Source of the DNA: Tepidimonas aquatica
GTDB lineage: Bacteria; Pseudomonadota; Gammaproteobacteria; Burkholderiales; Burkholderiaceae_C
Length of the DNA stretch: 64,000 bases
Direction: 5' to 3'
Assembly (NCBI RefSeq): GCF_007556585.1
Contig: NZ_VJNA01000007.1
Span: 46,939 to 110,938, forward strand
A model generated the notes under the pieces. It was not told the DNA's origin and did no database searches. It saw only the letters and a program-made list of their open reading frames with translations. The position numbers and the translations under genes are program-made. Position 1 is the first letter of the stretch. Every line of letters starts with the position of its first letter. Shown here piece by piece: positions 11,439 through 20,032 of this stretch.

Positions 11439-11672
11439 ATTGTAGCCATCCGGGGTGAGAGAGGGAGCTACAACAAGCGGGGCCGGGCCGTGCTGCCTTC
11501 TGGCATTGTAGCCATCCGGGGTGAGAGAGGGAGCTACAACCATCGACGGCACAAGCCGGGACAACGGCCGATTGTAGCCATCCGGGGTGAGAGAGGGAGC
11601 TACAACCGTCTCGCCGTAGCGGATGCGCTCGCGGCTATTGTAGCCATCCGGGGTGAGAGAGGGAGCTACAAC
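11439..11672 (-). CRISPR. CRISPR array, four identical 36-bp repeats and three 30-bp spacers
   Basis: Repeats at 11439-11474, 11505-11540, 11571-11606 and 11637-11672 are identical. On the plus strand they begin ATTGTAGCCATCC and end GGGAGCTACAAC. Spacers are 11475-11504, 11541-11570 and 11607-11636, each exactly 30 bp. The crRNA strand is minus, by complementarity to the tracrRNA and by likeness to the Neisseria repeat GTTGTAGCTCCC. Read that way each repeat ends in GGCTACAAT, so a TACAAT -10 element inside every repeat could start transcription into the next spacer, as known in Neisseria. No external leader is evident. I found no target of the spacers within the window by eye. Confidence 0.98.
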
Positions 11673-11876
11673 AGATTTTCACCTGGCCGGACGATTGATG
11701 AATTTCAACCGTTTGCAGCACTCATTTTACCTTCGCACGCTTCAAACCATCGTTCTGCTTGTGATTTGCAATATGGCAACCACTTGCGCTGCCACAGAAC
11801 AGCCGAATATCGGTCTACACGAAACGTGTCGCAAAGGCGATAGTCGATCGTTGTGCGTCGGCCTATCGTGGTGGAC
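11673..11876. other. Intergenic stretch beyond the CRISPR array
   Basis: About 200 bases of lower GC between the last repeat and the aldolase gene. It is upstream of the array in crRNA orientation, so a leader or integration-guiding signal would be expected here, and the aldolase promoter must also lie here. I see no further repeat copy, no clear promoter hexamers and no convincing small gene. Confidence 0.5.
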
Positions 11877-12650
11877 ATGAACACCCCCCTCGCCATCCCC
11901 AGCCGCCAGGGCCAGGTCAGCGACGCCGAATGGCAGGTACGCATGGATTTGGCAGCCGCCTACCGGTTGGTGGCCGCCTTTCACTGGGACGACCTGGTTT
12001 TTACCCACATCACGGCGCGCGTACCGGGGACGGACGACCAGTTTTTGATCAACCCGTATGGCCTGCTGTTCGAGGAGATCACCGCGTCCAGCCTCATCAA
12101 GATCGACCTGCAGGGCAACAAGCTGGACGACAGCCCTTACCCGGTCAACCCGGCCGGCTTCACCATCCACAGCGCCATCCACGCGGCACGCCACGATGCG
12201 CAGTGCGTGCTGCATACGCACACGCTCAACGGCGTGGCGGTTTCGGCGCAAAAACAGGGGGTGCTGCCGCTGTCGCAGCAGTCGATCTTCGTGCTGGCCA
12301 GCCTGGCCTACCACGACTACGAAGGCGTGGCGCTGCGCGAGGACGAAAAGGCCCGGCTGGTGGCAGACCTGGGCGATGCGCATTTTTTGATGCTGCGCAA
12401 CCACGGCCTGCTGACGCTGGGGCCGTCCGTAGCCGATGCCTTTCTGTCGATGTACCTGTTCGAAGCGGTGTGTGCGATTCAGGTGCGGGCGCAGGCGGGC
12501 GGCGGCGAGCTGATCCCCATCGACCCCGCCATCATCGGCACCGCCCAGGCCCAAGCCCGGCAGGTGACGCGCGGCCAGGGTGCGGGGGCGCTGACGTGGC
12601 CGGGCTTGTTGCGCCGGCTGGATCGGATCAATCCGGGCTATCGCCAATGA
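11877..12650 (+). CDS. Class II aldolase/adducin family protein
   Basis: A 257-residue member of the zinc-dependent class II aldolase/adducin family. The metal-ligand histidines appear in VLHTHTLNG and in LRNHGLLTLG, and the N-terminal AAYRLVAAFHWDDLVFTHIT is typical. Family members cleave sugar phosphates such as fuculose 1-phosphate or act as decarboxylases; many of this length in Proteobacteria have no assigned substrate. The start is taken as ATG at 11877; a GTG at 11853 is in frame but adds nothing conserved. The 3' end overlaps the convergent davA gene by 23 bases. Confidence 0.82.
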   Translation: MNTPLAIPSRQGQVSDAEWQVRMDLAAAYRLVAAFHWDDLVFTHITARVPGTDDQFLINPYGLLFEEITASSLIKIDLQGNKLDDSPYPVNPAGFTIHSAIHAARHDAQCVLHTHTLNGVAVSAQKQGVLPLSQQSIFVLASLAYHDYEGVALREDEKARLVADLGDAHFLMLRNHGLLTLGPSVADAFLSMYLFEAVCAIQVRAQAGGGELIPIDPAIIGTAQAQARQVTRGQGAGALTWPGLLRRLDRINPGYRQ

Positions 12651-13404
12651 GCAGCGCCTCGCCGCGCCCCGCCGCAGCCACCACCCGCCCGTCCGCCGCC
12701 ACCAGGCGGCTCAGCCCCCCATACCGCGTGTCGCCTTCCGCCCCGCAGGCGTTGGCGTAGGCGATGACCACGCGCGACTCGGCGGCCAAGCGCGGCAGCG
12801 TCAGGCACGGCGCGTCGTCGTAGGGCAGCATGTTGGCCGTGGGCACCAAAATCACGCGCGCCCCCTGCGCCGCTAGGGCGCGAACAGCGGCACGCTGCTC
12901 TACGTCGTAGCAGATCAACAGGCCGATGCGCCAGCCTTCCCAGTCAAACGGGGTACCCACTTCCTCGCCCGGCGAGAAGCGCTCGGCGTCTGCCGCGCCG
13001 AAAAGGTGCACTTTGCGGTGCACCCCCAGCCGCCGCCCGTCGGGGCCGATGGCTTGCGCTGCGTTGTAGGGTCGAGCGCCCGCGGGGTGCGACTCGGGCC
13101 AGCCATAGACGATGCCCAGGCGATGGCGCTGTGCGATGGCCGCGACCGCCTGCGCCCAGGGGCCGTCAGCCGGTTGCGCAAGCGCAGCCAACTGCGCGGG
13201 ATCGATCATGTAGCCCGTCATCAACATTTCGGGCGTGACCAGCCAGTGCGCGCCGTGTTGCGCGGCTTGTGCTGCTGCGGCATCCAGGCACGCCAGTGCA
13301 TGGCCGGCGTTTCCAGGCGAGGGGTGGGGCGTTTGCCAGAGGGCAATACGCAGCGATTGCGCTGGCCGCGCGTGGTCGTTCTCCGTTTGCATCCGTGCGT
13401 CCAT
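12628..13404 (-). CDS. davA: 5-aminopentanamidase (delta-aminovaleramidase), nitrilase superfamily
   Basis: A 258-residue carbon-nitrogen hydrolase with the catalytic triad E59 (VTPEMLMTGY), K131 (VHRKVHLFG) and C165 (LLICYDVE). The segment RVILVPTANMLPYD resembles Pseudomonas DavA, which hydrolyses 5-aminopentanamide to 5-aminovalerate and ammonia. The neighbour davB makes that amide from lysine, which is the main reason for the specific call. Starts at 13404 or 13392 (both ATG) are possible; the longer is given. It is 52 bases after davB and is the last gene of the operon. Confidence 0.88.
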   Translation of the reverse strand: MDARMQTENDHARPAQSLRIALWQTPHPSPGNAGHALACLDAAAAQAAQHGAHWLVTPEMLMTGYMIDPAQLAALAQPADGPWAQAVAAIAQRHRLGIVYGWPESHPAGARPYNAAQAIGPDGRRLGVHRKVHLFGAADAERFSPGEEVGTPFDWEGWRIGLLICYDVEQRAAVRALAAQGARVILVPTANMLPYDDAPCLTLPRLAAESRVVIAYANACGAEGDTRYGGLSRLVAADGRVVAAAGRGEALLIGDSPD

Positions 13405-13456
13405 GTCTGCAAGCGTAGCGCAACCTGTTTCCGGCAGATTCCCTCCGTGCACGGTG

Positions 13457-15145
13457 TCAATCCGGCAGCGCCACGGGCCCGATGTGGGGGTACCAATCGC
13501 CAGGGCCGGGGTTGTCCGGATGGCTGGCGCCCCCCAGGTGGCGCACGATGCCCCACACCGCGTTGAGGGCCGTTTGCACCGCGCCTTCCACCCACGCCGG
13601 CGTGAAGGAAATGTCGTCGCCCGCCAAGAAAATACCGCGCTCGCGCTCGGGCAGCGCGTCCTGCATGAAATGCCCGTACATCCGGTGGTTGTAGCGATAG
13701 TGGCCGGGTAGCGCCCCTTTGAAGGCGCCCAAAAAGTAGGGGTCGGCTTCCCACGAAATGGTGATCGGGTCACCGATGATATGGCTGGCGATGTCGACGT
13801 CGGGGTAGATCTTGCGCAGCGCGTCGAGCGCGAGTTGCACGCGCTTCGTGCTGTCGTAGGGCAGCATCTTGAGCGCGTCGCTCATCCACGCATACGACAA
13901 GCAGATGACGCCGGGCTTATCGGGCCCGTTGTCGAACAGATAGGTGCCGCGCGTGAGGCGGTCGGCGAGCGTCATGCCCATCACCGGCCAGCCGTTGGCG
14001 CGCAGGTCGTTCCAAAACGGGCGATCGACCATCACGAAGGTCTTGGACGACTGCATGTAGCGCGTGCGGTCCAGCGCCATCCAGAGTTTGTGCGAAAACA
14101 GCGACTCCTCGCACGCGATCTGTGTCGTGAGCAGCCAGCTCTGGCACGTGACCAACACCGCGTCGTAGCGGCGCGTCGTGCCCCAGGTGTCGGTCACTTC
14201 CAGCTGGCCGTTGCCCCCACGCTGGATGGCGCGCACTCCCGGGCGCGGTGCCCCGTGGTGCAGGCGGGCCAGCGTGGTGCCCTGCGGCCAGTGCTCGATG
14301 CGCGCCGGCGCGTGCTGCCAAAGGCCCATGGGCACCTGTTGCACACCGCCGACGATGTAGTGTTGGTTTTCGTCGCAACCGGTGAGCACGACGCGCAGGA
14401 TTTCGAGCATGGAGTTGGGAAAGTCCGAATCCCACCCCCCGGTGCCAAAGCCCACCTGCCCAAACACCTCGCGGTGGTGAAAGCTCAAGCGACGAAACGC
14501 ACTCGATTGCGCGACAAAGTCGTAGAACGTGCGGTCGTCCCAGCGCGGCACCAGCGCATCCCACAGCGCCTTGACCCGCTCCACGTCACGCTCGCGCATG
14601 GCGGTTTGCAGCGCGGTAAAACCCGCGCCCTCCTCCAGCGCGTCGGCCCAGGCTTGCGCCACCTCCTGGAACAGCGGTGGCAGATCCTGCAGCGTGCGCG
14701 CCCAGTGGGTCTGGCCCTCCAGATCGATAACGGTGCAGTTGGCCGCGGGCGTCAACGGGTTGGGGAACGGCCGGCTGCCCAACCCCAACAGATGGACGTA
14801 GTGGTAAAAACCCGTGGAGGACAGCGGGAAACGCATGCCGCCCAGCTCGGCAATCGCGCCCTGCCCGCCCTCGAAGGGCTGCGAGCGCAACCGCCCGCCC
14901 ATGCGCGAGGCCTCGTACACCACGGGCTTGAGGCCCAGCTTCATCAGCTCATACGCCGCGGTCAGCCCCGCCATGCCGGCGCCGACGACGGCCACCTCGG
15001 TGCCGTAACGGCTAACCGGGACGCGGCCCAAACCGGCGTGGTGAGTGAGCCATTCGTCATAGGCGAAGGGAAAATCCGGGCCGAAGATCGTGATCGGTGC
15101 GTCGGGCGCGCGGCGCTGGGGCACGCGCAGGGTCATCGTGGACAT
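13457..15145 (-). CDS. davB: L-lysine 2-monooxygenase (decarboxylating), flavin amine oxidase family
   Basis: A 562-residue FAD enzyme. The dinucleotide-binding motif VAVVGAGMAGLTAAYELMKLG lies at about 51-71, and blocks such as ITIFGPDFPFAYDEW, MGGRLRS, ELGGMRFP, FGTGGWDSDFPNSMLE and ISWEADPYFLGAFKGALPGH match the Pseudomonas lysine 2-monooxygenase and its relative tryptophan 2-monooxygenase. The enzyme turns lysine, with O2, into 5-aminopentanamide, CO2 and water. Adjacent davA and an exporter of the LysE family favour lysine over tryptophan. Start ATG at 15145 follows a strong GGAGGAG. It is 24 bases downstream of lysE. Confidence 0.92.
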   Translation of the reverse strand: MSTMTLRVPQRRAPDAPITIFGPDFPFAYDEWLTHHAGLGRVPVSRYGTEVAVVGAGMAGLTAAYELMKLGLKPVVYEASRMGGRLRSQPFEGGQGAIAELGGMRFPLSSTGFYHYVHLLGLGSRPFPNPLTPAANCTVIDLEGQTHWARTLQDLPPLFQEVAQAWADALEEGAGFTALQTAMRERDVERVKALWDALVPRWDDRTFYDFVAQSSAFRRLSFHHREVFGQVGFGTGGWDSDFPNSMLEILRVVLTGCDENQHYIVGGVQQVPMGLWQHAPARIEHWPQGTTLARLHHGAPRPGVRAIQRGGNGQLEVTDTWGTTRRYDAVLVTCQSWLLTTQIACEESLFSHKLWMALDRTRYMQSSKTFVMVDRPFWNDLRANGWPVMGMTLADRLTRGTYLFDNGPDKPGVICLSYAWMSDALKMLPYDSTKRVQLALDALRKIYPDVDIASHIIGDPITISWEADPYFLGAFKGALPGHYRYNHRMYGHFMQDALPERERGIFLAGDDISFTPAWVEGAVQTALNAVWGIVRHLGGASHPDNPGPGDWYPHIGPVALPD

Positions 15146-15169
15146 GGGTCGTCTCCTCCTCAGATTCCA

Positions 15170-15805
15170 TCATTCGAACAGGCTGATGAACAGGGCCGCT
15201 GCCGTGCCCCACATCATCAGGGCCACAAGGCCGTCGAGTGCGCGCCAGACCTTGAGCGAATTCAGCCGCCGCCCGAGCCAAAACGCCGCGCCGCCCAACA
15301 GCAAGAACCACACCACCGAGCCGGTCGCTGCCCCCAGGCCGAAGATGGGCTGCTGCGCGCCCCACGCCAACGACGCGGTACCGATGAGGACGGCCGTGTC
15401 CAGCCAGGCGTGCGGGTTGAGCCAGGAAAACGCCAGCGCGGCCCCGACGGCCTGCAGCGCACTGGTCGGCTGCGCGGCCGGCGTACCGATGGCGGGCACC
15501 TGGGGTGCCGCCGGCCCATACCAGAAGCGCCGCGCCGCTTGGTAACCATAGACGAGCAGGAACAAGATCCCCGCCCCGATCAACGCGCCGTGCAGCTTGT
15601 CCGACAAGCCGCCCAACTGCGCCAGGCCGGCCACGCCCAGGGCGATGAGCACGATGTCGGCCACCGCGCACGTGGCCACGGTCAGCCACAGGTGGCGCCG
15701 CTGCAAGCCGGTACGGATGACATGCGCATTTTGCGGGCCGATGGCCATGATGAGCGACAGGCTCATCACCAGGCCGGCGGTGAAGCTGGGGGCAGTCAAG
15801 ATCAT
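15170..15805 (-). CDS. LysE-family amino acid exporter
   Basis: A 211-residue inner-membrane protein of the LysE/ArgO superfamily with about six membrane segments and the signature LSLIMAIGPQNAHVIRTGL near the N-terminus; the later block FSWLNPHAWLDTAVLIG is also typical. It probably exports lysine or arginine when they accumulate. The start is set to ATG at 15805 because AGGAG (15814-15818) lies eight bases upstream; a GTG three codons earlier would overlap that site. First gene of the lysE-davB-davA operon. A cognate-type regulator (ArgP) is found on the far side of the eut-pot island at 24935. Confidence 0.92.
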   Translation of the reverse strand: MILTAPSFTAGLVMSLSLIMAIGPQNAHVIRTGLQRRHLWLTVATCAVADIVLIALGVAGLAQLGGLSDKLHGALIGAGILFLLVYGYQAARRFWYGPAAPQVPAIGTPAAQPTSALQAVGAALAFSWLNPHAWLDTAVLIGTASLAWGAQQPIFGLGAATGSVVWFLLLGGAAFWLGRRLNSLKVWRALDGLVALMMWGTAAALFISLFE

Positions 15806-15897
15806 CGGCAGCACTCCTCTCGTTACACGCGAGTGTGCTCCCGACGCGCTACGGCATTAAGTATTTCAAAACGAACTTTACCTCATCAAGTTATTTT

Positions 15898-16971
15898 TTA
15901 TTTGACCTCAAGCCACGCCGCGCGGGTTTGGGAGGGCGTCTCGCCGAAGAGCGTCTTGTACTCCCGTCCGAAGTGGCCCATGTGCCAAAAGCCCCAGCGA
16001 GCAGCGATCTCGGTGATGGTGTGCTGCGCCTCCAGCGGGCTTTGCAGGGCACGGCGGACAGCGTTGAGGCGGACCTCGCGCAGGTATGCAGCAGGGCTGA
16101 TACCCATGACCTCGTGAAAACAGTTCTGCAACGTGCGCCGCGTCACGTGAAGAGCAGCGCACAGCGCTGTCAAATGGCTGAAGTCCTGCGGTCGCTCCAA
16201 TATCAGCTCGCGCGCGCGCCGCACGAGAGTAAGGCGACGATGATGTCGCCCCACCATCACGGGCTGGACCTCTCGGGGTACCGCCAAGTCGCAGACAACC
16301 GTGAGCACCGCATGGTGTAACGCCTGGCGGCTGGCGTCGTGGCTCAAAACCTCTGGCGTACGTTCGACATTACTGAGCACCTCGCGCAGCAAACCGGTCA
16401 ATCGCTGGCGCTGGGCAATGGTGAGGTGCTGCAACTGCATGCCAGACCATCCCGTGCTCGCAAACGACTGGCCGGTGCCGCACTCACCTCTCCCATCTCG
16501 CCAGTGCAGATGGCGCATCATGTCGCGGCCGTCCAAGACCACTCCGTAAAGGCCAACCCCTGCCGGCACGAAAAGGTCGAAAACCTGGTCATCGTTCGCC
16601 CACATCCACTGTTGGCTATCAACACTGCGGCCCATGTAGCGCAGACCCTGGGTATCCTCTGGCACGGGCATGCCAATCCACACCCCGCCCGACCAGGGGC
16701 GGCAATGCTGGGCCGTCGCGCAAGAAGCCCATTCTTCGAACACCTGCAGCCCAGGGGCGGCGACCTCCCGCACGACACCGCTGAAAACCCCGCGCGACAC
16801 TTGCTCGTACTGCTGCTCCCAGGCGGACAGGTGGCTTGCATGCACATGCACGTCACTTGTGCGCTTGACACAAAACTGTGCAACCGAACTCGGCCCGGCC
16901 TCTTGGCTCACCCTGGCGTGCTCCATAGTGGTGCGATCTTTGGCAGATGAGCTCAAAGTATCAAGAACCAT
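15898..16971 (-). CDS. AraC-family regulator, EutR-like
   Basis: A 357-residue AraC/XylS regulator. The C-terminal HTH pair is clear (LHVTRRTLQNCFHEVMGISP, then WGFWHMGHFGREYKTLFGETP), and both halves resemble EutR, the ethanolamine/AdoCbl-responsive activator of eut genes. The N-terminal sensory half includes HASHLSAWEQQYEQV, also EutR-like. It is divergent from the ethanolamine permease, which supports the role. Start is uncertain: ATG at 16971 is chosen by length and a weak upstream GGG; ATG at 16926 or 17037 are alternatives. Base composition is less GC-rich than the flanking lysE gene. Confidence 0.85.
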   Translation of the reverse strand: MVLDTLSSSAKDRTTMEHARVSQEAGPSSVAQFCVKRTSDVHVHASHLSAWEQQYEQVSRGVFSGVVREVAAPGLQVFEEWASCATAQHCRPWSGGVWIGMPVPEDTQGLRYMGRSVDSQQWMWANDDQVFDLFVPAGVGLYGVVLDGRDMMRHLHWRDGRGECGTGQSFASTGWSGMQLQHLTIAQRQRLTGLLREVLSNVERTPEVLSHDASRQALHHAVLTVVCDLAVPREVQPVMVGRHHRRLTLVRRARELILERPQDFSHLTALCAALHVTRRTLQNCFHEVMGISPAAYLREVRLNAVRRALQSPLEAQHTITEIAARWGFWHMGHFGREYKTLFGETPSQTRAAWLEVK

Positions 16972-16984
16972 GCCAGACCCTGCG

Positions 16985-17156
16985 TAAGGGATAACCCTTA
17001 GCAACACTATCCCGTTTCGGAAAATTTTCGGCCACATCGTGTTTTTGCTCAAACGGGATACCGTCGTCGCGACTCCCTAGACCATGATCTGTCTCGGACG
17101 TCGTCGGGGACACTAGCAGATGCCCCCGCCCCCTTATTATCAATGTGAGGTTTGTC
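16985..17156. promoter_or_regulatory. Divergent eutR-like/permease control region with inverted repeats
   Basis: Holds two symmetric elements. TAAGGG-ATAA-CCCTTA is at 16985-17000. A wider pair, ATCCCGTTT (17009-17017) and AAACGGGAT (17051-17059), has identical 9-bp arms about 42 bp apart centre to centre, roughly four helical turns. These are candidate operators for the divergent AraC-type regulator. Ribosome binding sequence GTGAGG precedes the permease ATG by six bases. Confidence 0.55.
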
Positions 17157-18629
17157 ATGGCATCACCACATACACCGTCTGTCCATGTCTCGCGCGAGCT
17201 CAAACCCGTACTCGGCGTGTTTTCACTTTGGGGTATCGCCGTTGGCTTGGTTATATCGGGTGAGTACTTCGGGTGGAGTTACGGTTGGGCTACCGCGGGC
17301 ACGCTGGGATTCTTGGTCGCCACCGCCTTCGTAGCCCTGATGTACACCACCTTCATTTTCAGTTTTACCGAGCTATCGACGGCCATCCCGCACGCGGGTG
17401 GTCCGTTTGCCTACGCCCGACGGGCATTTGGCCCCGCTGGTGGCTACATCGCTGGGTTTGCCACTCTGGTGGAGTTCGTATTCGCGCCGCCCGCGATCTC
17501 ACTGGCTATCGGCGCCTATCTCAACGTGCAGTTTCCCGCGCTTGACCCCAAAATCGCTGCGGTAGCCGCTTACGTCGTCTTTATTACGCTCAATGCCATT
17601 GGCGTGGGGATCGCCGCCACCTTTGAGCTATTTGTTACCCTACTTGCGGTCATCGAGCTGCTGGTTTTTGCGGGCGTCGTGGCCCCTGGATGGTCGCTCA
17701 CCAATTTTGTCGCCAACGGCTGGGCTGGCAGCGATAGATTCACCTGGGCGACAGTCGGCGGCATATTTGCAGCGATTCCTTTTGCGATTTGGTTTTTCCT
17801 TGCAATCGAAGGCGCGGCCATGGCAGCCGAAGAGGCCCGCGACCCCCAACGGACCATCCCGATTGCTTATATCGCGGGCATCCTGACGTTGGTGGCACTC
17901 GCCTTTCTGGTCATGATCATGGCCGGCGGCATTGGTGATTGGCGAACTCTATCAAACATCAACGATCCGTTGCCGCAAGCCATGAAAATCGTGGTTGGCG
18001 ACAACAGCGCATGGCTGCACATGCTGGTTTGGATCGGCTTGTTCGGATTGATCGCTTCCTTTCACGGCATCATACTGGGATACTCGCGGCAAATATATGC
18101 CCTCGCGCGCGCTGGTTTTCTTCCACCGTTTTTCGCCAAGGTGCACCCTCGTTTTCGCACACCCGTTCGAGCCTTGATCGGTGGGGGTGTCGTGGGCATC
18201 TTAGCGGTATTCAGCGATGAATGGATCACGTTTGGTGGGCAGCCACTTACTGCGAACATCGTAACGATGGCGGTTTTGGGCGCCTTGGTTATGTATATCG
18301 TTTCTATGGCGAGCCTGTTCAAGTTGCGTTCGACCGAACCCGGATTGCATCGAACCTTTCGGGCACCATTTTATCCGATTTTCCCAGCGCTCGCCCTCGG
18401 CAGCGGAATCATTTGCCTAATCGCAGTGATTTATTACAACCCGGCCCTTTCACTGCTTTTTACTGTACTGGCGGCGGCTGGATATGTTTATTTCCGTTTT
18501 ACTCAGAACCAACGCCTCAACGCCGCTTATGATGAAATGCTGGTCGGCACCAACGAACGTCTCGACACCGACAGCGCTGCCACCGACATTGGCGACATCG
18601 CTTTACCCAACGCCCAAAAGGTTCGGTGA
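17157..18629 (+). CDS. eat: Ethanolamine permease
   Basis: A 490-residue amino acid/polyamine/organocation transporter with about 12 membrane segments. GVFSLWGIAVGLVISGEYFGW near the N-terminus and the following AFGPAGGYIAGFATLVEF are characteristic of ethanolamine permeases. It imports ethanolamine for cleavage by EutBC, whose genes follow immediately. ATG at 17157 is chosen because GTGAGG lies six bases before it; a GTG at 17145 is inside that site. The stop overlaps a GTG just before eutB, so the three genes eat-eutB-eutC are one operon. GC is visibly lower than in flanking genes. Confidence 0.93.
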   Translation: MASPHTPSVHVSRELKPVLGVFSLWGIAVGLVISGEYFGWSYGWATAGTLGFLVATAFVALMYTTFIFSFTELSTAIPHAGGPFAYARRAFGPAGGYIAGFATLVEFVFAPPAISLAIGAYLNVQFPALDPKIAAVAAYVVFITLNAIGVGIAATFELFVTLLAVIELLVFAGVVAPGWSLTNFVANGWAGSDRFTWATVGGIFAAIPFAIWFFLAIEGAAMAAEEARDPQRTIPIAYIAGILTLVALAFLVMIMAGGIGDWRTLSNINDPLPQAMKIVVGDNSAWLHMLVWIGLFGLIASFHGIILGYSRQIYALARAGFLPPFFAKVHPRFRTPVRALIGGGVVGILAVFSDEWITFGGQPLTANIVTMAVLGALVMYIVSMASLFKLRSTEPGLHRTFRAPFYPIFPALALGSGIICLIAVIYYNPALSLLFTVLAAAGYVYFRFTQNQRLNAAYDEMLVGTNERLDTDSAATDIGDIALPNAQKVR

Positions 18630-18634
18630 TCGTC

Positions 18635-20032
18635 ATGCACTACCAGGTCGATCTTGCGGGTGTTCGCTATCGCTTCGCGTCCTTGCGCGAGGTCATGGCG
18701 AAGGCGAGCCCACCGAGATCTGGAGATCAACTGGCCGGCGTGGCAGCGACGAGCGAACAGGAGCGTATGGCGGCGCGCTGGGTGCTGTCTGAGGTGCCCC
18801 TGCGGCAATTTCTCGAAGAACCACTGATCCCCTATGAGTCGGATGAGGTCACCCGGCTGATCATCGATACACACGATGAATCAGCGTTCGAGCCCGTCTC
18901 GACACAAACGGTTGGTGAATTTCGGGATTGGCTGCTCAGCGAGGCGGCGACACCAGTGGCGCTAAAAAGGCTTGCACCTGGTCTTACGCCCGAGATGGTT
19001 GCCGCAGTTAGTAAGCTGATGCGCAATCAGGATTTAATGATCGTCGCGAAGCGCTGCTCCGTCGTCACCCGCTTCCGAAACACATTAGGGTTACCCGGAC
19101 ACCTGGCAGTGCGACTGCAGCCGAATCATCCGACCGATGATCCCGCGGGCATTTTGGCCAGCATCATCGACGGGTTGCTGCTTGGCGCCGGCGACGCCGT
19201 CATTGGCGTCAATCCCGTATCGGACAGCATCGCCGATTTGGTACGGTTGCAACACATGTTGGCAGAAGTCATCGAACGTGGCAACATCCCCACCCAGAGC
19301 TGCGTATTGACCCACGTCACCAACACCATGCAAGCAATACAGATGGGCGCTCCCGTGGACTTGGTGTTTCAGTCGATTGGCGGCACAGAGCAGACGAACC
19401 GCTCCTTTGGAATCGATCTGGCTCTGCTCGACGAGGCGCATTCCATGGCGCTGGCGCTGCGGCGCGGAACGGTGGGAGATAACGTCATGTATTTTGAGAC
19501 CGGGCAAGGCAGCGCACTCTCTGCCAACGCCCATCATGGCGTCGATCAGCAAACGTGCGAAGCACGTGCGTATGCAGTAGCGCGGCGCTATCACCCACTG
19601 CTCGTCAACACGGTTGTTGGATTCATCGGGCCCGAATACCTCTTCGACGGCAAGCAAATCATTCGTGCCGGACTCGAGGATCATTTTTGTGGGAAATTAC
19701 TCGGCCTCCCCATGGGCTGCGATATCTGTTATACCAACCACGCAGAGGCGGATCAAAACGACATGGACAACCTGCTCGTGTTGTTGGCTTGCGCTGGGGT
19801 CCATTTCATTATTGGCGTACCCGGGGCTGATGACGTGATGCTGAACTACCAAAGCACATCGTTCCACGATGCTCTGGCCGTGAGAGATTTACTGCAACTG
19901 CGGCGTGCCCCGGAATTCGACGAATGGCTACGCAACATGGGCGTCGTCGACGAGACCGGGCGCCTTTTGCCCGCGCGCGTCGCGCCTGCGCTTGCACAAA
20001 CGTTGTGGACCTTGCCTCAACCCGACCGATGA
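18635..20032 (+). CDS. eutB: Ethanolamine ammonia-lyase large subunit
   Basis: EutB (465 residues) is the catalytic large subunit of the AdoCbl-dependent ethanolamine ammonia-lyase, which yields acetaldehyde and ammonia. Conserved stretches include RSGDQLAGVAA, GDAVIGVNPVSD, NIPTQSCVLTHVT, YFETGQGSALSANAHHG, VVGFIGPEYLFDGKQIIRAG and MGCDICYTNHAEADQNDMDN. ATG at 18635 is chosen over GTG at 18626 because MHYQVDLAGVRYRF aligns end to end with the E. coli N-terminus and GGTGA lies six bases upstream. No microcompartment shell genes are present, so this is the simple two-gene pathway. AdoCbl may come from the adenosyltransferase at 52032. Confidence 0.96.
   Translation: MHYQVDLAGVRYRFASLREVMAKASPPRSGDQLAGVAATSEQERMAARWVLSEVPLRQFLEEPLIPYESDEVTRLIIDTHDESAFEPVSTQTVGEFRDWLLSEAATPVALKRLAPGLTPEMVAAVSKLMRNQDLMIVAKRCSVVTRFRNTLGLPGHLAVRLQPNHPTDDPAGILASIIDGLLLGAGDAVIGVNPVSDSIADLVRLQHMLAEVIERGNIPTQSCVLTHVTNTMQAIQMGAPVDLVFQSIGGTEQTNRSFGIDLALLDEAHSMALALRRGTVGDNVMYFETGQGSALSANAHHGVDQQTCEARAYAVARRYHPLLVNTVVGFIGPEYLFDGKQIIRAGLEDHFCGKLLGLPMGCDICYTNHAEADQNDMDNLLVLLACAGVHFIIGVPGADDVMLNYQSTSFHDALAVRDLLQLRRAPEFDEWLRNMGVVDETGRLLPARVAPALAQTLWTLPQPDR

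Noticed and set aside
13457..15145. Tryptophan 2-monooxygenase for indole-acetamide synthesis
   Set aside because: The family is the same, but the N-terminal block, the adjacent DavA-like amidase and the LysE exporter favour lysine 2-monooxygenase. The tryptophan enzyme is not strictly excluded.
13781..16117. A 778-codon plus-strand frame opposite davB and lysE
   Set aside because: davB and lysE match known families along their full length; the opposite frame shows no domain and arises from codon bias.
19924..20028. A longer N-terminus for EutC
   Set aside because: It lies inside eutB, is Arg-rich and not conserved. ATG at 20029 gives the family start and an ATGA overlap.
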